A stretch of 64,000 nt of DNA, from contig SPIA01000001.1 of the NCBI GenBank assembly GCA_004535795.1, positions 941,659 through 1,005,658 of the forward strand. Reading direction: 5' to 3'. Positions 37,122 through 47,646 of this stretch are shown in pieces (position 1 is the first letter of the stretch; every line of letters starts with the position of its first letter). The notes beneath the pieces were generated by a model. The model was not told where the DNA came from, did not search any database, and worked only from the letters and a program-made list of their open reading frames with translations. The DNA is from Gammaproteobacteria bacterium LSUCC0057. Its GTDB lineage: Bacteria > Pseudomonadota > Gammaproteobacteria > Pseudomonadales > Porticoccaceae. The translations under genes and the position numbers were made by a program.

Positions 37122-37986
37122 GCAAACTCTCGTTGTGGTGCTTGCCACTGGCGCGCGGAGGCGCAGCGGTGGAATGTGTAGACTGCCCCGCTTTGACCGC
37201 GCGTGAAGCCGGCAGCGCCAGCGAGCGCCGCCATGGGGCCGGGCGCGTTGGCAGACGGGCCGCGCTGCGCTTGATGGCGTGAATCACCACACAGCTGGCC
37301 AGCGGTGCATTGCGCTCACGCAGCCAGCGCTGCCAGCGCCAGTCGCTGTGCAGCGCCCACTGCCACGGCAGAGGGGGATTGTAAGCGCCATAGCTGATCG
37401 AGGCCACCTGTAACTGTAGCAGCGCCAACCAATCGACCAGACGCGCAGCCCGCAGGCGATGAAAACGACCCACCGGCGCCAACTCGATACGACCGCAGCG
37501 CCCGAGGCGACCGAGCAGTGGCGCCACACTGCCCCATGGGCTGAGTGGGTTAAAACCGATCAGGGTCAATTGGCCGCCATCGGCCAGTACCCGCGCACTC
37601 TCCGCCAACACCTCGCGCGGGCGACGCGAATACTCCAGCGCATGGTGCAAAATTAGATAGTCAATGACGCCACTGGGCAGCGGCAGTTCGGCAAAGTCGG
37701 CCAGTGCCGCCGGCAACTGCGCGCGATCACCGGCCAGCACTGTCGGATGCAGTGCAAACGGGTGGCCGGCTGGCGCTTGGCCGCTGCCATTGGGCAGCAC
37801 AAACTGGTGGCCAAAACTGCTCAGCTGCAGCTGATGATAACCGCCAGCGTAATCGAGCGCTGCCAGCAACTGCGCCTGCTCACTAGCGAGGTAGTGACCA
37901 CAGGGCCCCTGCCACCACTCGGCCAACGCCTCGGCGCGCAGTGCAAACGATGGCATGTCACTGTCGAGCAGCGGTAAAATTGCCAT
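37114..37986 (-). CDS. SAM-dependent methyltransferase, YafS-like
   Basis: This 290-residue methyltransferase-fold protein is of the type encoded next to rnhA and gloB in many gammaproteobacteria (YafS in E. coli). The post-I and later motifs are visible as [19 protein letters not shown] and [18 protein letters not shown]. The glycine-rich SAM motif I is weak, as in other family members. The C-terminal 40 residues are basic and not conserved. The ATG at 37986 is chosen over an in-frame codon at 38007 because of a nearby AGAGG site. It is divergent from gloB. The substrate is unknown. Confidence 0.85.
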   Translation of the reverse strand: MAILPLLDSDMPSFALRAEALAEWWQGPCGHYLASEQAQLLAALDYAGGYHQLQLSSFGHQFVLPNGSGQAPAGHPFALHPTVLAGDRAQLPAALADFAELPLPSGVIDYLILHHALEYSRRPREVLAESARVLADGGQLTLIGFNPLSPWGSVAPLLGRLGRCGRIELAPVGRFHRLRAARLVDWLALLQLQVASISYGAYNPPLPWQWALHSDWRWQRWLRERNAPLASCVVIHAIKRSAARLPTRPAPWRRSLALPASRAVKAGQSTHSTAAPPRASGKHHNESLHD

Positions 37987-38136
37987 ACCACAACCTCTAA
38001 AACCCATGGCAAGCCCAACTGGACTCTAATGTGCCATTTTCGCCTGCTCGGTTTATCATGTCGAGGGCGTTACAGATCAATCTGTGGCGGCCGCCATTTG
38101 ACTGCACTTAGGTCTATCTATTTTGTGAGGATGGCT

Positions 38137-38961
38137 ATGCCAGCGACTACTCCGATACACGTCACCCCGATACACGTCACCCCGATACAGGTGACCCCGA
38201 TACCCGCCTTTAATGATAACTATATCTGGCTGTTGCGCTCGGGTAGCGAAGCGGTGGTGGTCGACCCCGGCGATGCCGAGGTGGTGACCGAACAGCTGCA
38301 GCAGCTCGGCATCGCGCTCACCGCCATCTGGATCACCCACCACCACCCCGACCATGTCGGCGGCGTTGAGCGACTGCTGGAGCGCTGGCCAGTGCCAGTC
38401 TTTGGCCCCGCCGGCAGTCCCGCAGAGCAGTTATTCTCTGTACACCTCACGGCTGGCCAGCAACTGCAACTGGGTACCACCCGCTTTGACGTGCTGGCCA
38501 TTCCCGGCCACACCCTCGATCACATCGCCTTCTACTGTGCCGAGAGCGCCATGCTGTTTTGCGGCGACACGCTGTTTGCCGGCGGCTGCGGCCGTGTTTT
38601 TGAGGGCACCTTCGAGCAGATGTACCAGTCGCTGCAGCAGCTCGCTGCGCTGCCAGCCGATACCGCAATCTACTGCGCGCACGAGTACACATTGGCCAAT
38701 CTGGCCTTCGCCAGCGCCGTAGAACCAGACAATGTCGATCTTCAACAGCGTCTGCAACGCGACCAGCAGCTGCGTCAGCACGGCCAACCGACGCTGCCCT
38801 CGACACTCGCCAGCGAGCTGGCGACCAACCCATTTTTGCGCTGCGAAACGGCCACCGAGGCGATGACCAGAGCGTTGCTGGAGGCTGGATTTGGCGATAG
38901 CACAGCCCTTAACGGCGCCGCCCGGTTTGCAGCGCTGCGGCGCTGGAAGGATAGTTTTTAA
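38137..38961 (+). CDS. gloB: Hydroxyacylglutathione hydrolase (glyoxalase II)
   Basis: This 274-residue metallo-beta-lactamase-fold enzyme hydrolyses S-lactoylglutathione in methylglyoxal detoxification. The binuclear metal motif is THHHPDHVGG, with IPGHTLDH, FCGDTLFAGGCG and YCAHEYT downstream. The N-terminus is odd: before the conserved ITPIPAFNDNYIW-like strand there are extra copies of a five-residue unit (TPIHV, TPIHV, TPIQV), coded by a 15-bp tandem repeat. The ATG at 38137 has GAGG six bases upstream; an ATG at 38131 is less well placed. It is divergent from the YafS-like gene. Confidence 0.95.
   Translation: MPATTPIHVTPIHVTPIQVTPIPAFNDNYIWLLRSGSEAVVVDPGDAEVVTEQLQQLGIALTAIWITHHHPDHVGGVERLLERWPVPVFGPAGSPAEQLFSVHLTAGQQLQLGTTRFDVLAIPGHTLDHIAFYCAESAMLFCGDTLFAGGCGRVFEGTFEQMYQSLQQLAALPADTAIYCAHEYTLANLAFASAVEPDNVDLQQRLQRDQQLRQHGQPTLPSTLASELATNPFLRCETATEAMTRALLEAGFGDSTALNGAARFAALRRWKDSF
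38152..38205 (+). repeat. 15-bp tandem repeat in the gloB N-terminus
   Basis: Three full units of CCGATACACGTCACC (the third with two changes) and a partial fourth run at 38152-38205. They keep the reading frame and repeat the residues T-P-I-[HQ]-V ahead of the conserved GloB strand. Identity between the first two units is complete, which suggests recent slippage. Confidence 0.92.
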
Positions 38962-39027
38962 CTGCTTGGACGCTATAATCCTCGCTGCTACCTCTACTTG
39001 CCAACGCCACTGCCGCACTGAGCGCCG

Positions 39028-40590
39028 ATGCCCAAACTACTGAATCTCTGCCACCGCTTATGCCTGCGCCACTCTACGTCACCCGTGCAGCGCGGTCTGG
39101 CTCTGCTGCTGTTGGCGGTGTCGCTGTGCAGCTGCGCTGTCACCACCGCGCCGCCACCGATCCCGCCCACTCTTCCAGCCGCTGCACAGCCGCCAGTGGC
39201 GACAGTTGCTGTTGAAGAGGATCTGTGGGCGCGAATTCGCCGCGGCTTCGAAATATTGCCCGCTGGCGGCGACCGCCTCGCCAACGGCGAACTGGCTGCC
39301 GCGGTCGCGAGCCAGCTCAACTGGTACAAAAACAACCCCAGTTACTTGGCGACTGTTTTTGCCCGTGCCGAGCCGTTCATTTTTGAGGTGGTGGAACAGT
39401 TACAAGCCGCGCAGCTGCCATTGGAGCTGGCACTGCTGCCGGTGGTAGAGAGTACCTACGACCCTCTGGCTTATTCCAACAGTCACGCGGTCGGGCTCTG
39501 GCAGTTTATCCCCAGTACCGCCAGAGCGTTTGGTTTACAGCGCAACGACAGCTACGAGGGGCGGCGCGATACCCTCGCTGCCACCGCTGCGGCAGTGAAG
39601 TTTTTAACCTACCTCAACCGCCAGTTCGACGGCCAGTGGCTGTTGGCGCTAGCGGCCTATAACAGTGGCGAGGGCAACGTGCGGCGCGCAGTGGCGCGCA
39701 ACCTACAAAGCGGCGGCGATGGCAATTTTTGGGCGTTGCAGCTGCCGCGTGAAACGCGCAATTATGTGCCGCAGCTACTGGCGTTGGCCGAGTTGGTGGC
39801 CGACCCGCAGCGACACGGTGTCACCCTGCCGACGCTGGCCAACCAACCGTTCTTCACCGCTATCTCCATCGACCACCCGCTCGACTTGCGGCTGGCGCAA
39901 CACCACAGCGGCACCGAGGCCGAGTTGTTTACACGGCTCAACGCCGCTTATCGTCGCTCGGTAACCCCGGCCGGCAAGTCGGTCATTTTAGTACCCCGCG
40001 ACCGCGCTGCCGCGCTGCAAAAATTTTTACAGCAGACGCCGACTTCGCAGTGGGCCCCCTACCGCGAGGTCGTCGTGGCGTGGGGCGATACGCTGTCGCA
40101 ACTGGCCGAGCAGTACAACTCCACCAGTGCCGCTATTGTCGCCGCCAATCAGCTGCCCTCAGAGCAGTTGCGCGCGGGTCAGCGCTTGGTGATTCCACCG
40201 CGCGGAGAGTTGCATGAAGACCTGCGCGAGCTGCCGCGCGGCCACAACAAATACATTGTCCGTGCGGGGGATTCACTGTGGTTACTTGCCAACCGTTTCG
40301 CCACCAGTGTGGAGAGATTGCGCAAGCTCAACAACCTCGACAGTGCGGTTTTGCGCCCCGGCGACACCCTGATGGTACCGGCAGCTCGGGCGCCTGATGC
40401 GATTACAGAGCAACCGGCTGCGCTGCGGCGGGTGACCTACCGGGTGCGCAGCGGTGATTCGCTGGCGCGCATTGCCGCGCGCTTTGCAGTAAAAACCGCG
40501 GAGATTGTCAATTGGAACCAACTCGACCGCGACCGCTATCTACAGCCCGGTCAGCAGTTGACACTCTATGTCAATTCGCTTGAGATCTAG
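39028..40590 (+). CDS. mltD: Membrane-bound lytic murein transglycosylase D
   Basis: This 520-residue lipoprotein cuts peptidoglycan glycan strands with 1,6-anhydro product formation. The signal LALLLLAVSLCSC has a likely lipidation Cys36. The SLT domain holds the catalytic Glu in LLPVVESTYDPLAYS and the motifs GLWQFIPSTAR and ALAAYNSGEGNV. Three LysM repeats follow (near residues 350-393, 408-450 and 470-515), for example YRVRSGDSLARIAARF. The ATG at 39028 is used. It lies 66 bp after gloB on the same strand; its end overlaps the convergent ppiD by four bases. Confidence 0.95.
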   Translation: MPKLLNLCHRLCLRHSTSPVQRGLALLLLAVSLCSCAVTTAPPPIPPTLPAAAQPPVATVAVEEDLWARIRRGFEILPAGGDRLANGELAAAVASQLNWYKNNPSYLATVFARAEPFIFEVVEQLQAAQLPLELALLPVVESTYDPLAYSNSHAVGLWQFIPSTARAFGLQRNDSYEGRRDTLAATAAAVKFLTYLNRQFDGQWLLALAAYNSGEGNVRRAVARNLQSGGDGNFWALQLPRETRNYVPQLLALAELVADPQRHGVTLPTLANQPFFTAISIDHPLDLRLAQHHSGTEAELFTRLNAAYRRSVTPAGKSVILVPRDRAAALQKFLQQTPTSQWAPYREVVVAWGDTLSQLAEQYNSTSAAIVAANQLPSEQLRAGQRLVIPPRGELHEDLRELPRGHNKYIVRAGDSLWLLANRFATSVERLRKLNNLDSAVLRPGDTLMVPAARAPDAITEQPAALRRVTYRVRSGDSLARIAARFAVKTAEIVNWNQLDRDRYLQPGQQLTLYVNSLEI

Positions 40591-42443
40591 CGCTTGATAT
40601 CAGCGCTATCGAACAGCGCCGTCTGGTAGCTGCCCAGCTCAGCCAGCACACCACTTTGCAACAGACCGGCGCGTACCGCGCGGCGGCGCTCAGCACTCAT
40701 CCGCTCGACACTGCCCAGCGTGACCTCGCGCAACGCCACTACCGCCAGATCTCCGGAGGCTAGCGGTTGCAAGGCAAAACTGCCGCGCTGCTCGGGGTTG
40801 GCCATGGCGAACACCCGCTGCAAAATCTCTGCCTGCACTTGCGGTTGCGCCATGCTGGCATCGCTCACTACCTGCCAGCTGAGTTGATCGCGCTTGGCGA
40901 GGGCTTCAATGGTGGCGCCCTGCTCCAGCTCGGCAATATAGGCCATACCGCGCTGCTGCAGCGCGGCGGCTACACGCTGCTGGCGCAGCTCTGCAGTGAT
41001 GGTGTCGGCCACCTCAGCCAGCGGCAACAGCGCCGCGGGGATACTCTCGACCAGTTTAATGACCGCGTAGCGGTCATCGCCCAACTCCAGCACCTCACTG
41101 GCAAAACCATCAACTCGCACGTCATCGCTAAAGGCCGCATCAACCACCGCCGCGCTGGCTGCTATGTCGCTGCCGCCGTCGCGGCTGAAGGGAGCGCTGC
41201 GCTGCACCGCAACACCGAGCTCTGCCGCGACTGTGGCGAGCGATTCGGCGTTAAAGCTGAGCTCTTTGAGCGCTGCCAACTGCTCGGCCAGCTGGCTCTG
41301 GGCCAGTTCGGCGCGCAGCGCTTGCTCAACGCTGCGGCGCTGCTGGGCAACATCGACGACGCTGCTCTCAACCGCTAACAGTTTAATCAGGTGGGTGCCT
41401 GCCTCGGTCTCAACCGGGGTCGATACCTCACCCACCGCCAAGCTGGCCAACGCCTGCTCGAAGGGCTCTGGGAAAGTGCTGCCATCGCTAAAGCCAAGTT
41501 CGCCGCCGGCACTTGCGGAGACAATATCGGTGGAGTACTCGGCCGCCAGTGCGGCAAATTCTTCACCGCTGGCCAACCGTTGTGCGATCTCGGCGAGCAG
41601 TTCGGCACTGGGCTGTTCGAGCAAAATATGAGCGGCACTGCGCAGCTCAGTGGGAGCGCTGGCTGCCTCGAGCTGCTCTAGGCGCTGGGCTATCTGCTGC
41701 TCGGAGAGCTCGATGGCAGCCGCCACAGAGGCCAGCGATAACTCGATGTAGTCGACACTGAGCTGCTCAGGGGTACTAAAACGGGCGCTGTTGGCGGCAT
41801 AAAAGGCCTCGACAGCGGCGCTGTCAATTTCGACCTGCTCAGCCTGCTGCTGCGCCGACAGCAGCAGATAGTAGTAATCGCGAGTCTGCTCAATGATCTC
41901 TGCCAGCTGGTCTATTTCGCTGTCGGTGACAAAAGCACTGTTGATGAAGCCACTGCTGAACTGCTGCGTCAGCAGCTCCTGCGCGACGGTATTTTTGAAC
42001 TCGGCGCTGGTGTAGCCTTGGCTCTGAATCACATAGCGATAGCGGTCGGGGTCAAAGCGGCCATCGCTTTGAAAGGCGCCAATCTGCGCCAGCTGTTCCG
42101 CGACTGGGCGCGGGCCAATGGCCATACCGGCCTGGCGAGCGGCCTGCTCGAGCAGTTTGGCGGCGATCAGTTGCTGTTCGGCGCGGGGACGCAGTAGTTG
42201 GTCTTCGAGCAGCGCGGCATCGAGGCCGGGGTTGGCGTCGAGAATGGCGCTGCGCTCACTGGCAATGGCGCGCTGTACCTTCAACTCAGAAAGAGTTTCG
42301 CCGTTGACCACCAGCGCCGACTCGGCCGCTGAGCCACTCAAAAACAGCGAATCTACGCCGACAAAAGCGAACGGAATAGTGAGAAGGCCGATCAAAAAGA
42401 TGGCGGTAAAACCTTTGATGTTGTCGCGAAAACTCTGCAGCAT
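40587..42443 (-). CDS. ppiD: Periplasmic folding chaperone PpiD (SurA/PpiC type)
   Basis: This 618-residue inner-membrane chaperone helps newly exported proteins leave the Sec translocon. One N-terminal transmembrane helix (AIFLIGLLTIPFAFVGV) is followed by a SurA-N-like domain. A parvulin domain (about residues 260-360, with AAHILLEQPS and GGELGFSDGSTFPEPFEQAL) comes next, and then a long C-terminal domain. The ATG at 42443 (MLQSFRDNIKGF) has an AAGG site; the 42 codons open upstream lie over the hupB terminator region. It follows hupB on the same strand, as in E. coli and Pseudomonas. Confidence 0.95.
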   Translation of the reverse strand: MLQSFRDNIKGFTAIFLIGLLTIPFAFVGVDSLFLSGSAAESALVVNGETLSELKVQRAIASERSAILDANPGLDAALLEDQLLRPRAEQQLIAAKLLEQAARQAGMAIGPRPVAEQLAQIGAFQSDGRFDPDRYRYVIQSQGYTSAEFKNTVAQELLTQQFSSGFINSAFVTDSEIDQLAEIIEQTRDYYYLLLSAQQQAEQVEIDSAAVEAFYAANSARFSTPEQLSVDYIELSLASVAAAIELSEQQIAQRLEQLEAASAPTELRSAAHILLEQPSAELLAEIAQRLASGEEFAALAAEYSTDIVSASAGGELGFSDGSTFPEPFEQALASLAVGEVSTPVETEAGTHLIKLLAVESSVVDVAQQRRSVEQALRAELAQSQLAEQLAALKELSFNAESLATVAAELGVAVQRSAPFSRDGGSDIAASAAVVDAAFSDDVRVDGFASEVLELGDDRYAVIKLVESIPAALLPLAEVADTITAELRQQRVAAALQQRGMAYIAELEQGATIEALAKRDQLSWQVVSDASMAQPQVQAEILQRVFAMANPEQRGSFALQPLASGDLAVVALREVTLGSVERMSAERRRAVRAGLLQSGVLAELGSYQTALFDSADIKR

Positions 42444-42501
42444 GGTGGGCCTTGTGGTTTGAGTAAACGGTAGATTGCGGTTTGCCAATAATAAACCGAC
42501 T

Positions 42502-42543
42502 GGCAACAAAAAGGCGCACCAAGTGATGCGCCTTTTTGTTGCC
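42502..42543 (-). terminator. Terminator of hupB
   Basis: A 17-bp near-symmetrical stem GGCAACAAAAAGGCGCA with TGCGCCTTTTTGTTGCC and an 8-base loop lies 35 bp after the hupB stop. The GC core followed by T5 works on the minus strand. The T/A flanks make a bidirectional role possible. Confidence 0.88.
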
Positions 42544-42577
42544 AGCCGCACAGTGGCGGCTGGAATCAATCAGACAA

Positions 42578-42853
42578 TTAGTTGTTGACTGAATCTTTCA
42601 GCGCTTTGCCGGCTTTGAAGCTGGGCACGGTGGCTGCGGCGATTTGAATTTCGGCGCCAGTCTTGGGGTTGCGGCCAGTGCGCGCAGCGCGGTGCTTGAC
42701 AGCGAAGGTGCCAAAGCCAACCAGTGAAACTGAGTCGCCTTTTTTCAGGGCGCCGGTCACTGCTTCAAGAGCGGATTCCAGAGCGCGACCTGCAGAGGCT
42801 TTAGAGATGTCTGCGCCAGTGGCGATTGCGTCAATGAGTTCTGATTTGTTCAT
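42578..42853 (-). CDS. hupB: DNA-binding protein HU-beta
   Basis: This 91-residue nucleoid protein bends DNA without sequence preference. The start [19 protein letters not shown], the dimer core [14 protein letters not shown] and the arm [15 protein letters not shown] are typical of HupB. It lies between lon and ppiD on the minus strand, the conserved lon-hupB-ppiD order. A strong terminator follows, so ppiD may have its own promoter. The 180 bp between it and lon show no other gene. Confidence 0.97.
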   Translation of the reverse strand: MNKSELIDAIATGADISKASAGRALESALEAVTGALKKGDSVSLVGFGTFAVKHRAARTGRNPKTGAEIQIAAATVPSFKAGKALKDSVNN

Positions 42854-43032
42854 TCTATTATCCTTTTAGTTTTTTAAATTGAGACAAGATTAACGGAGTC
42901 CTTTCGCCAACCCTCTCTCACTCTGGGCCGTAGCGGTAAACTTTATACCAACTGGCCGCGCGGTTATCAAGCCACAACGGCTGAAATCACTACATTGTTA
43001 GCCCATTTGATTAATTTCTAAACAAACCGCGC

Positions 43033-45438
43033 TCAATGTGCCAACTGCCCGCGGGCGGCATCGCCTAATGCTGGGGCGCTGAGGCGATTAAACTCCTCCT
43101 CGGAGAGCGGCTGCGGCGCCCGCTCAAGCGCTAACGCCAACACCTCATCAATCCATTTCACCGGGCGAATGTCCAGATCGGCCTTGATGTTGTCGGGGAT
43201 CTCTTTGAGATCGGCGGCGTTGTCGTGGGGGATTACCACCAGCTTGATACCACCGCGATGGGCAGCGAGCAGTTTCTCTTTGAGACCGCCAATCTTCAGC
43301 ACTTGGCCGCGCAGCGTAATCTCGCCGGTCATAGCGACATCGGCGCGCACCGCAATGCCGGTCAGCGCCGACACCAGAGCCGTACACATACCAATACCGG
43401 CCGAGGGGCCATCTTTGGGGGTGGCGCCCTCTGGGACATGGATATGCAGATCGTGGTGCTGATAAAAGTCTTTAGCAATACCGAGTTTTTGCGAGCGGCT
43501 GCGCACCACGGTGAGCGCCGCTTGGATAGACTCCTGCATTACATCGCCGAGCGAGCCTGTTTTCACCACCACCCCTTTGCCGTGGGTAGCAGAGGTCTCT
43601 ATAGTGAGCAGCTCGCCGCCGACTGAGGTCCACGCCAAGCCGGTGACTTGACCAATTTGGTTGTCTTTTTCGGCTCGTCCGTAGTCAAATTTGCGCACAC
43701 CCAGCAGCGTCTCGAGCTGTTTGACGCCAATTTTCTCCACCCCAGTGGTACCGTTTTTGACATGCTCAGTGACCACTTTGCGGCAGATTTTCGCCAGTTG
43801 ACGCTCCAATCCGCGCACCCCAGCCTCGCGGGTGTAGTAGCGCACCACATCGCGCAGCGCCGCCGCACTGAGCTTGATCTCGCTCGGCTTGAGGCCATTG
43901 GCTTTAATCTGTTTGGGCAGCAGATAGCGCTCGGCGATGGCGATTTTCTCGTCCTCGGTATAGCCGGGGATGCGGATCACCTCCATGCGGTCGAGCAGCG
44001 GCCCAGGGATATTCATGGAGTTAGCGGTACAGATAAACATCACATCGGAGAGGTCGTAGTCGACCTCTAAGTAGTGGTCACCAAAGGTGTGGTTCTGCTC
44101 CGGATCGAGCACCTCAAGTAGTGCCGAGGCGGGATCGCCGCGGTGGTCCATGCCCATCTTGTCAATCTCATCGAGCAAAAACAGCGGGTTTTTAACGCCG
44201 ACTTTGGCCAGCTTTTGGATCGGCTTGCCCGGCAGCGAGCCGATATAGGTGCGGCGATGGCCGCGGATTTCAGCCTCGTCGCGCACGCCACCTAAGCTCA
44301 TACGGGCAAATTTGCGCCCGGTGGCTTTGGCGATCGACTCACCCAACGAGGTTTTACCCACACCCGGCGGGCCTACCAGGCAGAGCACCGGCCCTTTGAG
44401 CTTCTTGACGCGCTGCTGCACGGCAAGATACTCCAAAATCCGCTCTTTGACTTCGTCGAGACCAAAATGGTCGCTGTCCAACACCTTCGCGGCGGCCAAC
44501 AGGTCGTGCTTGACGCGGCTGCGTTTTTTCCACGGCACCCCGACCATCCAGTCAATATAGTTGCGCAGCACCGAGGCCTCGGCCGACATCGGCGAGGTCA
44601 TCTTCAGCTTGCCAAGCTCCGTTTTGGCCTTATCTAGTGCCGCGACCGGCATGCCGGCAGCATTAATTTTTTTCTCTAAAAGCTCCAACTCGCCGGCGCC
44701 CTCATCGTCGCCGAGCTCTTTCTGGATCGCTTTCATCTGCTCATTGAGATAGTACTCGCGCTGGCTCTTCTCCATCTGCGCTTTGACGCGACCGCGAATT
44801 TTTTTCTCAATCTGCGCCAAGTCGACCTCGCCCTCCATGATATTCATCAACAGGTCGATTCGCTCGCCGCAGTCGGCCAATTCGAGGATCTCTTGCTTCT
44901 GCTCTAAGCTCAAAGCGAGGTGAGTAGCGACGGTGTCAGCAAGCCGCTCTAGCTCTTCGATACCGGAGACGGTGGCAATCACCTCGGCGGGGATTTTTTT
45001 ATTGAGGTTGACGTACTGCTCAAACAACCCGACCACCGCCCGCGACAGCGCCTCGCCCTCGCGATCGGAGACTGTCTCGCCATCGAGCAGCTCGACCTGG
45101 GTGTGCATAAAGTTCGCCCCCTGCTGCGGCTCGAGCAGCGCCACACGCTGTTGGCCCTCTACCAGCACTTTCAGCGTGCCATCGGGGAGTTTGAGCATCT
45201 GCAACACGGTCGCCAGAGTACCGACCTCGTAGACGGCGTCGATACCGGGGTTGTCATCGGCTGGATCGCGCTGTGCCACCAGCACTACGCGCTTGTCCCC
45301 CTCCATGGCCTGCTCTAGAGCGCGCACCGACATCTCGCGGCCGACAAACAGCGGCACCACCATCTTCGGAAATACCACCACATCGCGCAGTGGCAGTAAC
45401 GGGAATTGCGTTTGCGCTTGTTGCTCTTGTGTAGCCAT
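43033..45438 (-). CDS. lon: ATP-dependent protease Lon
   Basis: This 801-residue Lon degrades misfolded and regulatory proteins in the cytoplasm. The N-terminal substrate-binding domain starts [20 protein letters not shown]. The AAA+ module has Walker [13 protein letters not shown] and Walker [11 protein letters not shown]. The protease domain has the catalytic dyad at Ser679 ([10 protein letters not shown]) and Lys722 ([13 protein letters not shown]), the same numbers as in E. coli. The ATG at 45438 has a GAGGTGG site; 48 upstream codons in frame carry no support. A sigma-32-like promoter lies at 45467-45494. Confidence 0.97.
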   Translation of the reverse strand: MATQEQQAQTQFPLLPLRDVVVFPKMVVPLFVGREMSVRALEQAMEGDKRVVLVAQRDPADDNPGIDAVYEVGTLATVLQMLKLPDGTLKVLVEGQQRVALLEPQQGANFMHTQVELLDGETVSDREGEALSRAVVGLFEQYVNLNKKIPAEVIATVSGIEELERLADTVATHLALSLEQKQEILELADCGERIDLLMNIMEGEVDLAQIEKKIRGRVKAQMEKSQREYYLNEQMKAIQKELGDDEGAGELELLEKKINAAGMPVAALDKAKTELGKLKMTSPMSAEASVLRNYIDWMVGVPWKKRSRVKHDLLAAAKVLDSDHFGLDEVKERILEYLAVQQRVKKLKGPVLCLVGPPGVGKTSLGESIAKATGRKFARMSLGGVRDEAEIRGHRRTYIGSLPGKPIQKLAKVGVKNPLFLLDEIDKMGMDHRGDPASALLEVLDPEQNHTFGDHYLEVDYDLSDVMFICTANSMNIPGPLLDRMEVIRIPGYTEDEKIAIAERYLLPKQIKANGLKPSEIKLSAAALRDVVRYYTREAGVRGLERQLAKICRKVVTEHVKNGTTGVEKIGVKQLETLLGVRKFDYGRAEKDNQIGQVTGLAWTSVGGELLTIETSATHGKGVVVKTGSLGDVMQESIQAALTVVRSRSQKLGIAKDFYQHHDLHIHVPEGATPKDGPSAGIGMCTALVSALTGIAVRADVAMTGEITLRGQVLKIGGLKEKLLAAHRGGIKLVVIPHDNAADLKEIPDNIKADLDIRPVKWIDEVLALALERAPQPLSEEEFNRLSAPALGDAARGQLAH

Positions 45439-45466
45439 AGCCACCTCACAGTATTGGATGCAGTAA

Positions 45467-45494
45467 ATATTGGGACGCGCGACTCGATTACAAC
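45467..45494 (-). promoter_or_regulatory. Candidate heat-shock (sigma-32) promoter of lon
   Basis: On the minus strand GTTGTAA (45494-45488) and CCCAATAT (45474-45467) are 13 bp apart, about 29 bp before the lon ATG. They match the sigma-32 consensus CTTGAAA and CCCCATNT at 5 of 7 and 7 of 8 positions. lon is a classical heat-shock gene, which fits. The match was made by eye. Confidence 0.45.
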
Positions 45495-45550
45495 CATAGC
45501 ACCAATAATTTATCGCTACCGCGACACTGTGGCTAGCTAAATCGCCAGGC

Positions 45551-45577
45551 AAAAAAAAGGCGGCCGAGGCCGCCTTA
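45551..45577 (-). terminator. Terminator of clpX
   Basis: The stem AAGGCGGCC/GGCCGCCTT with a 2-base loop is followed on the minus strand by a run of T residues. It starts 17 bp after the clpX stop and separates clpPX from lon. Confidence 0.9.
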
Positions 45578-45593
45578 CTCACTGCGCCTGCGG

Positions 45594-46874
45594 CTACTCT
45601 TCGCTGGCGGCCTTTTTGTCAGCCTGCTGATAGACCAGCAGCGGCTCGTTTTCGCCATTGATGACGGCGGCGTCGACGACCACCTTAACCACGTTGTCCG
45701 CGGAGGGGATCTCGTACATGGTATCCAATAACACAGTTTCGACAATCGAGCGCAGACCGCGCGCGCCGGTTTTGCGAATGATCGCTTTGTCGGCAATGGC
45801 CTCGAGAGCGTCGGCGCGCAGATCGAGCTCGACCCCCTCCATTTCGAACAGCGACTGGTACTGTTTAACCAGCGCATTTTTTGGCTCGGTGAGAATGCTC
45901 ACCAAGGCGGCGCGGTCGAGCTCGAGCAGTGTTGCCACCACTGGCAGACGGCCAATAAACTCAGGAATGAGACCGTAACCGATCAGGTCCTCGGGCTCCA
46001 CCTCAAGCAGTGTCTCACCGACACTCTTCTGGTTCTCTTTACTTTTTACCTCGGCGCCAAAACCGATGCCGCCTTTCTCTGAACGGTCGCGAATAACCTT
46101 TTCAAGACCGGCGAAGGCGCCACCGCAGATAAACAGAATGTTAGAGGTGTCGACCTGCAAAAACTCCTGTTGCGGATGCTTTCGACCGCCTTGCGGCGGC
46201 ACCGAGGCGACGGTCCCTTCAATCAGCTTGAGCAGCGCCTGCTGGACACCCTCACCGGAGACATCGCGGGTAATGGAGGGGTTGTCAGATTTGCGTGAAA
46301 TTTTGTCAATTTCGTCGATGTAGACAATACCGCGCTGCGCCTTGTCGACGTCGTAATCGCATTTTTGCAGCAACTTCTGGATGATATTTTCGACATCCTC
46401 ACCCACATAGCCCGCTTCGGTTAAGGTGGTAGCGTCAGCCATGGTAAACGGCACATCGAGCATTCGCGCCAGCGTCTCGGCCAGCAGTGTCTTGCCACTA
46501 CCGGTCGGGCCAATCAGCAGAATATTAGACTTACCCAACTCGACATCGCCCACTTTGCCGGTCTCTTGCACCTGCAACCGCTTGTAGTGGTTGTAGACCG
46601 CCACCGAGAGAATTTTTTTCGCTCGCTCCTGGCCAATCACATACTCGTCGAGTTGGGCGCGTATGGCAGTGGGCGCCGGCAGTTCGCGCTCGGCGGGCTT
46701 GTCGGCGCTGACATCGGCCTCTTCGGTGATAATGTCGTTACACAGGTCGACACACTCATCACAGATATAGACTTCGGGGCCGGCGATAAGCCGGCGCACT
46801 TCGTTTTGATTTTTTCCGCAAAATGAGCAAAACAGCAACTTGCCGTTATCTTCTGTGGACCCATTTTTAGACAT
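45594..46874 (-). CDS. clpX: ClpX ATPase, specificity subunit of ClpXP
   Basis: This 426-residue AAA+ unfoldase feeds proteins to ClpP. The N-terminal zinc domain has [11 protein letters not shown] and CDECVDLC. Walker A is [15 protein letters not shown], Walker B is [11 protein letters not shown], and the pore loop is GYVGEDVEN (with VGED). The IGF loop that docks on ClpP is visible as GIGFGAE. The ATG at 46874 has a GGAGAG site; 12 codons upstream in frame are not needed. It follows clpP by 87 bp and ends before a strong terminator. Confidence 0.97.
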   Translation of the reverse strand: MSKNGSTEDNGKLLFCSFCGKNQNEVRRLIAGPEVYICDECVDLCNDIITEEADVSADKPAERELPAPTAIRAQLDEYVIGQERAKKILSVAVYNHYKRLQVQETGKVGDVELGKSNILLIGPTGSGKTLLAETLARMLDVPFTMADATTLTEAGYVGEDVENIIQKLLQKCDYDVDKAQRGIVYIDEIDKISRKSDNPSITRDVSGEGVQQALLKLIEGTVASVPPQGGRKHPQQEFLQVDTSNILFICGGAFAGLEKVIRDRSEKGGIGFGAEVKSKENQKSVGETLLEVEPEDLIGYGLIPEFIGRLPVVATLLELDRAALVSILTEPKNALVKQYQSLFEMEGVELDLRADALEAIADKAIIRKTGARGLRSIVETVLLDTMYEIPSADNVVKVVVDAAVINGENEPLLVYQQADKKAASEE

Positions 46875-46961
46875 AACACTCTCCAATACTTGGGCGCTAC
46901 AGCACCTCAATTAGCTCGCAGCCAGTGACTTTTAACGCCAGCTATTTTGAGCCTAACTAAG

Positions 46962-47564
46962 CTAGACGCGCTTGTCTAGAACCTCGTCGATCAAGCCATA
47001 AGCCTTCGATTCATCAGCGCTCATAAAGGTATCGCGCTCGGTATCGCGCTCAATGGTTGCTAACTCTTGGCCGGTGTGGTGAGCCATTAGACGATTGAGG
47101 CGCTCGCGGATCTTGAGAATTTCCTGCGCCTGAATATGAATATCTGAGGCCTGCCCTTGGGCTCCGCCGCTCGGCTGGTGGATCATGGTGCGGGCGTTGG
47201 GCAGCGCGTAGCGCTTGCCTGGGGCGCCAGCGCCGAGCAAAAACGCTCCCATGCTGGCTGCTTGGCCGATACACATGGTGCTGACATCGGGTTTGATGAA
47301 CTGCATGGTGTCATAAATAGAGAGACCCGCGGTAACCGAGCCGCCCGGCGAATTGATATAGAGATGAATATCTTTATCGGGGTTCTCTGACTCCAGAAAC
47401 AACAGCTGGGCGACAATCAGATTGGCCATGTAATCCTCGACTTGACCGACCATAAAAATGACCCGCTCCTTGAGCAGCCGCGAGTAGATATCAAAAGAGC
47501 GCTCACCGCGCGAGGTCTGTTCGATAACCATCGGCACCAAGCCGACACTGTTAACATCTATCAT
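46962..47564 (-). CDS. clpP: ClpP protease proteolytic subunit
   Basis: This 200-residue serine protease forms the two-ring barrel of ClpXP. The catalytic Ser104 lies in [11 protein letters not shown] and His129 in TMIHQPSGG; the Asp lies in the [10 protein letters not shown] region. The start [21 protein letters not shown] suggests a short propeptide cleaved near residue 7 or 8. The ATG has a GAGG site. It stands between tig and clpX, all on the minus strand, as in most proteobacteria. Confidence 0.97.
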   Translation of the reverse strand: MIDVNSVGLVPMVIEQTSRGERSFDIYSRLLKERVIFMVGQVEDYMANLIVAQLLFLESENPDKDIHLYINSPGGSVTAGLSIYDTMQFIKPDVSTMCIGQAASMGAFLLGAGAPGKRYALPNARTMIHQPSGGAQGQASDIHIQAQEILKIRERLNRLMAHHTGQELATIERDTERDTFMSADESKAYGLIDEVLDKRV

Positions 47565-47614
47565 ATTGCCTCGTCCTCTAGTTCAGTTCGATCACTTTAA
47601 AATGGCTCAGACAA

Positions 47615-47638
47615 CAACGGCGGCAAGAGCCGCCGTTG
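47615..47638 (-). terminator. Hairpin between tig and clpP
   Basis: A perfect 10-bp stem CAACGGCGGC/GCCGCCGTTG with a 4-base loop lies 9 bp after the tig stop. On the minus strand it is followed only by TTGTTGTC, so it may be a weak or partial terminator that lets some tig transcripts read into clpP. Confidence 0.55.
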
Positions 47639-47646
47639 GTAGGGTA

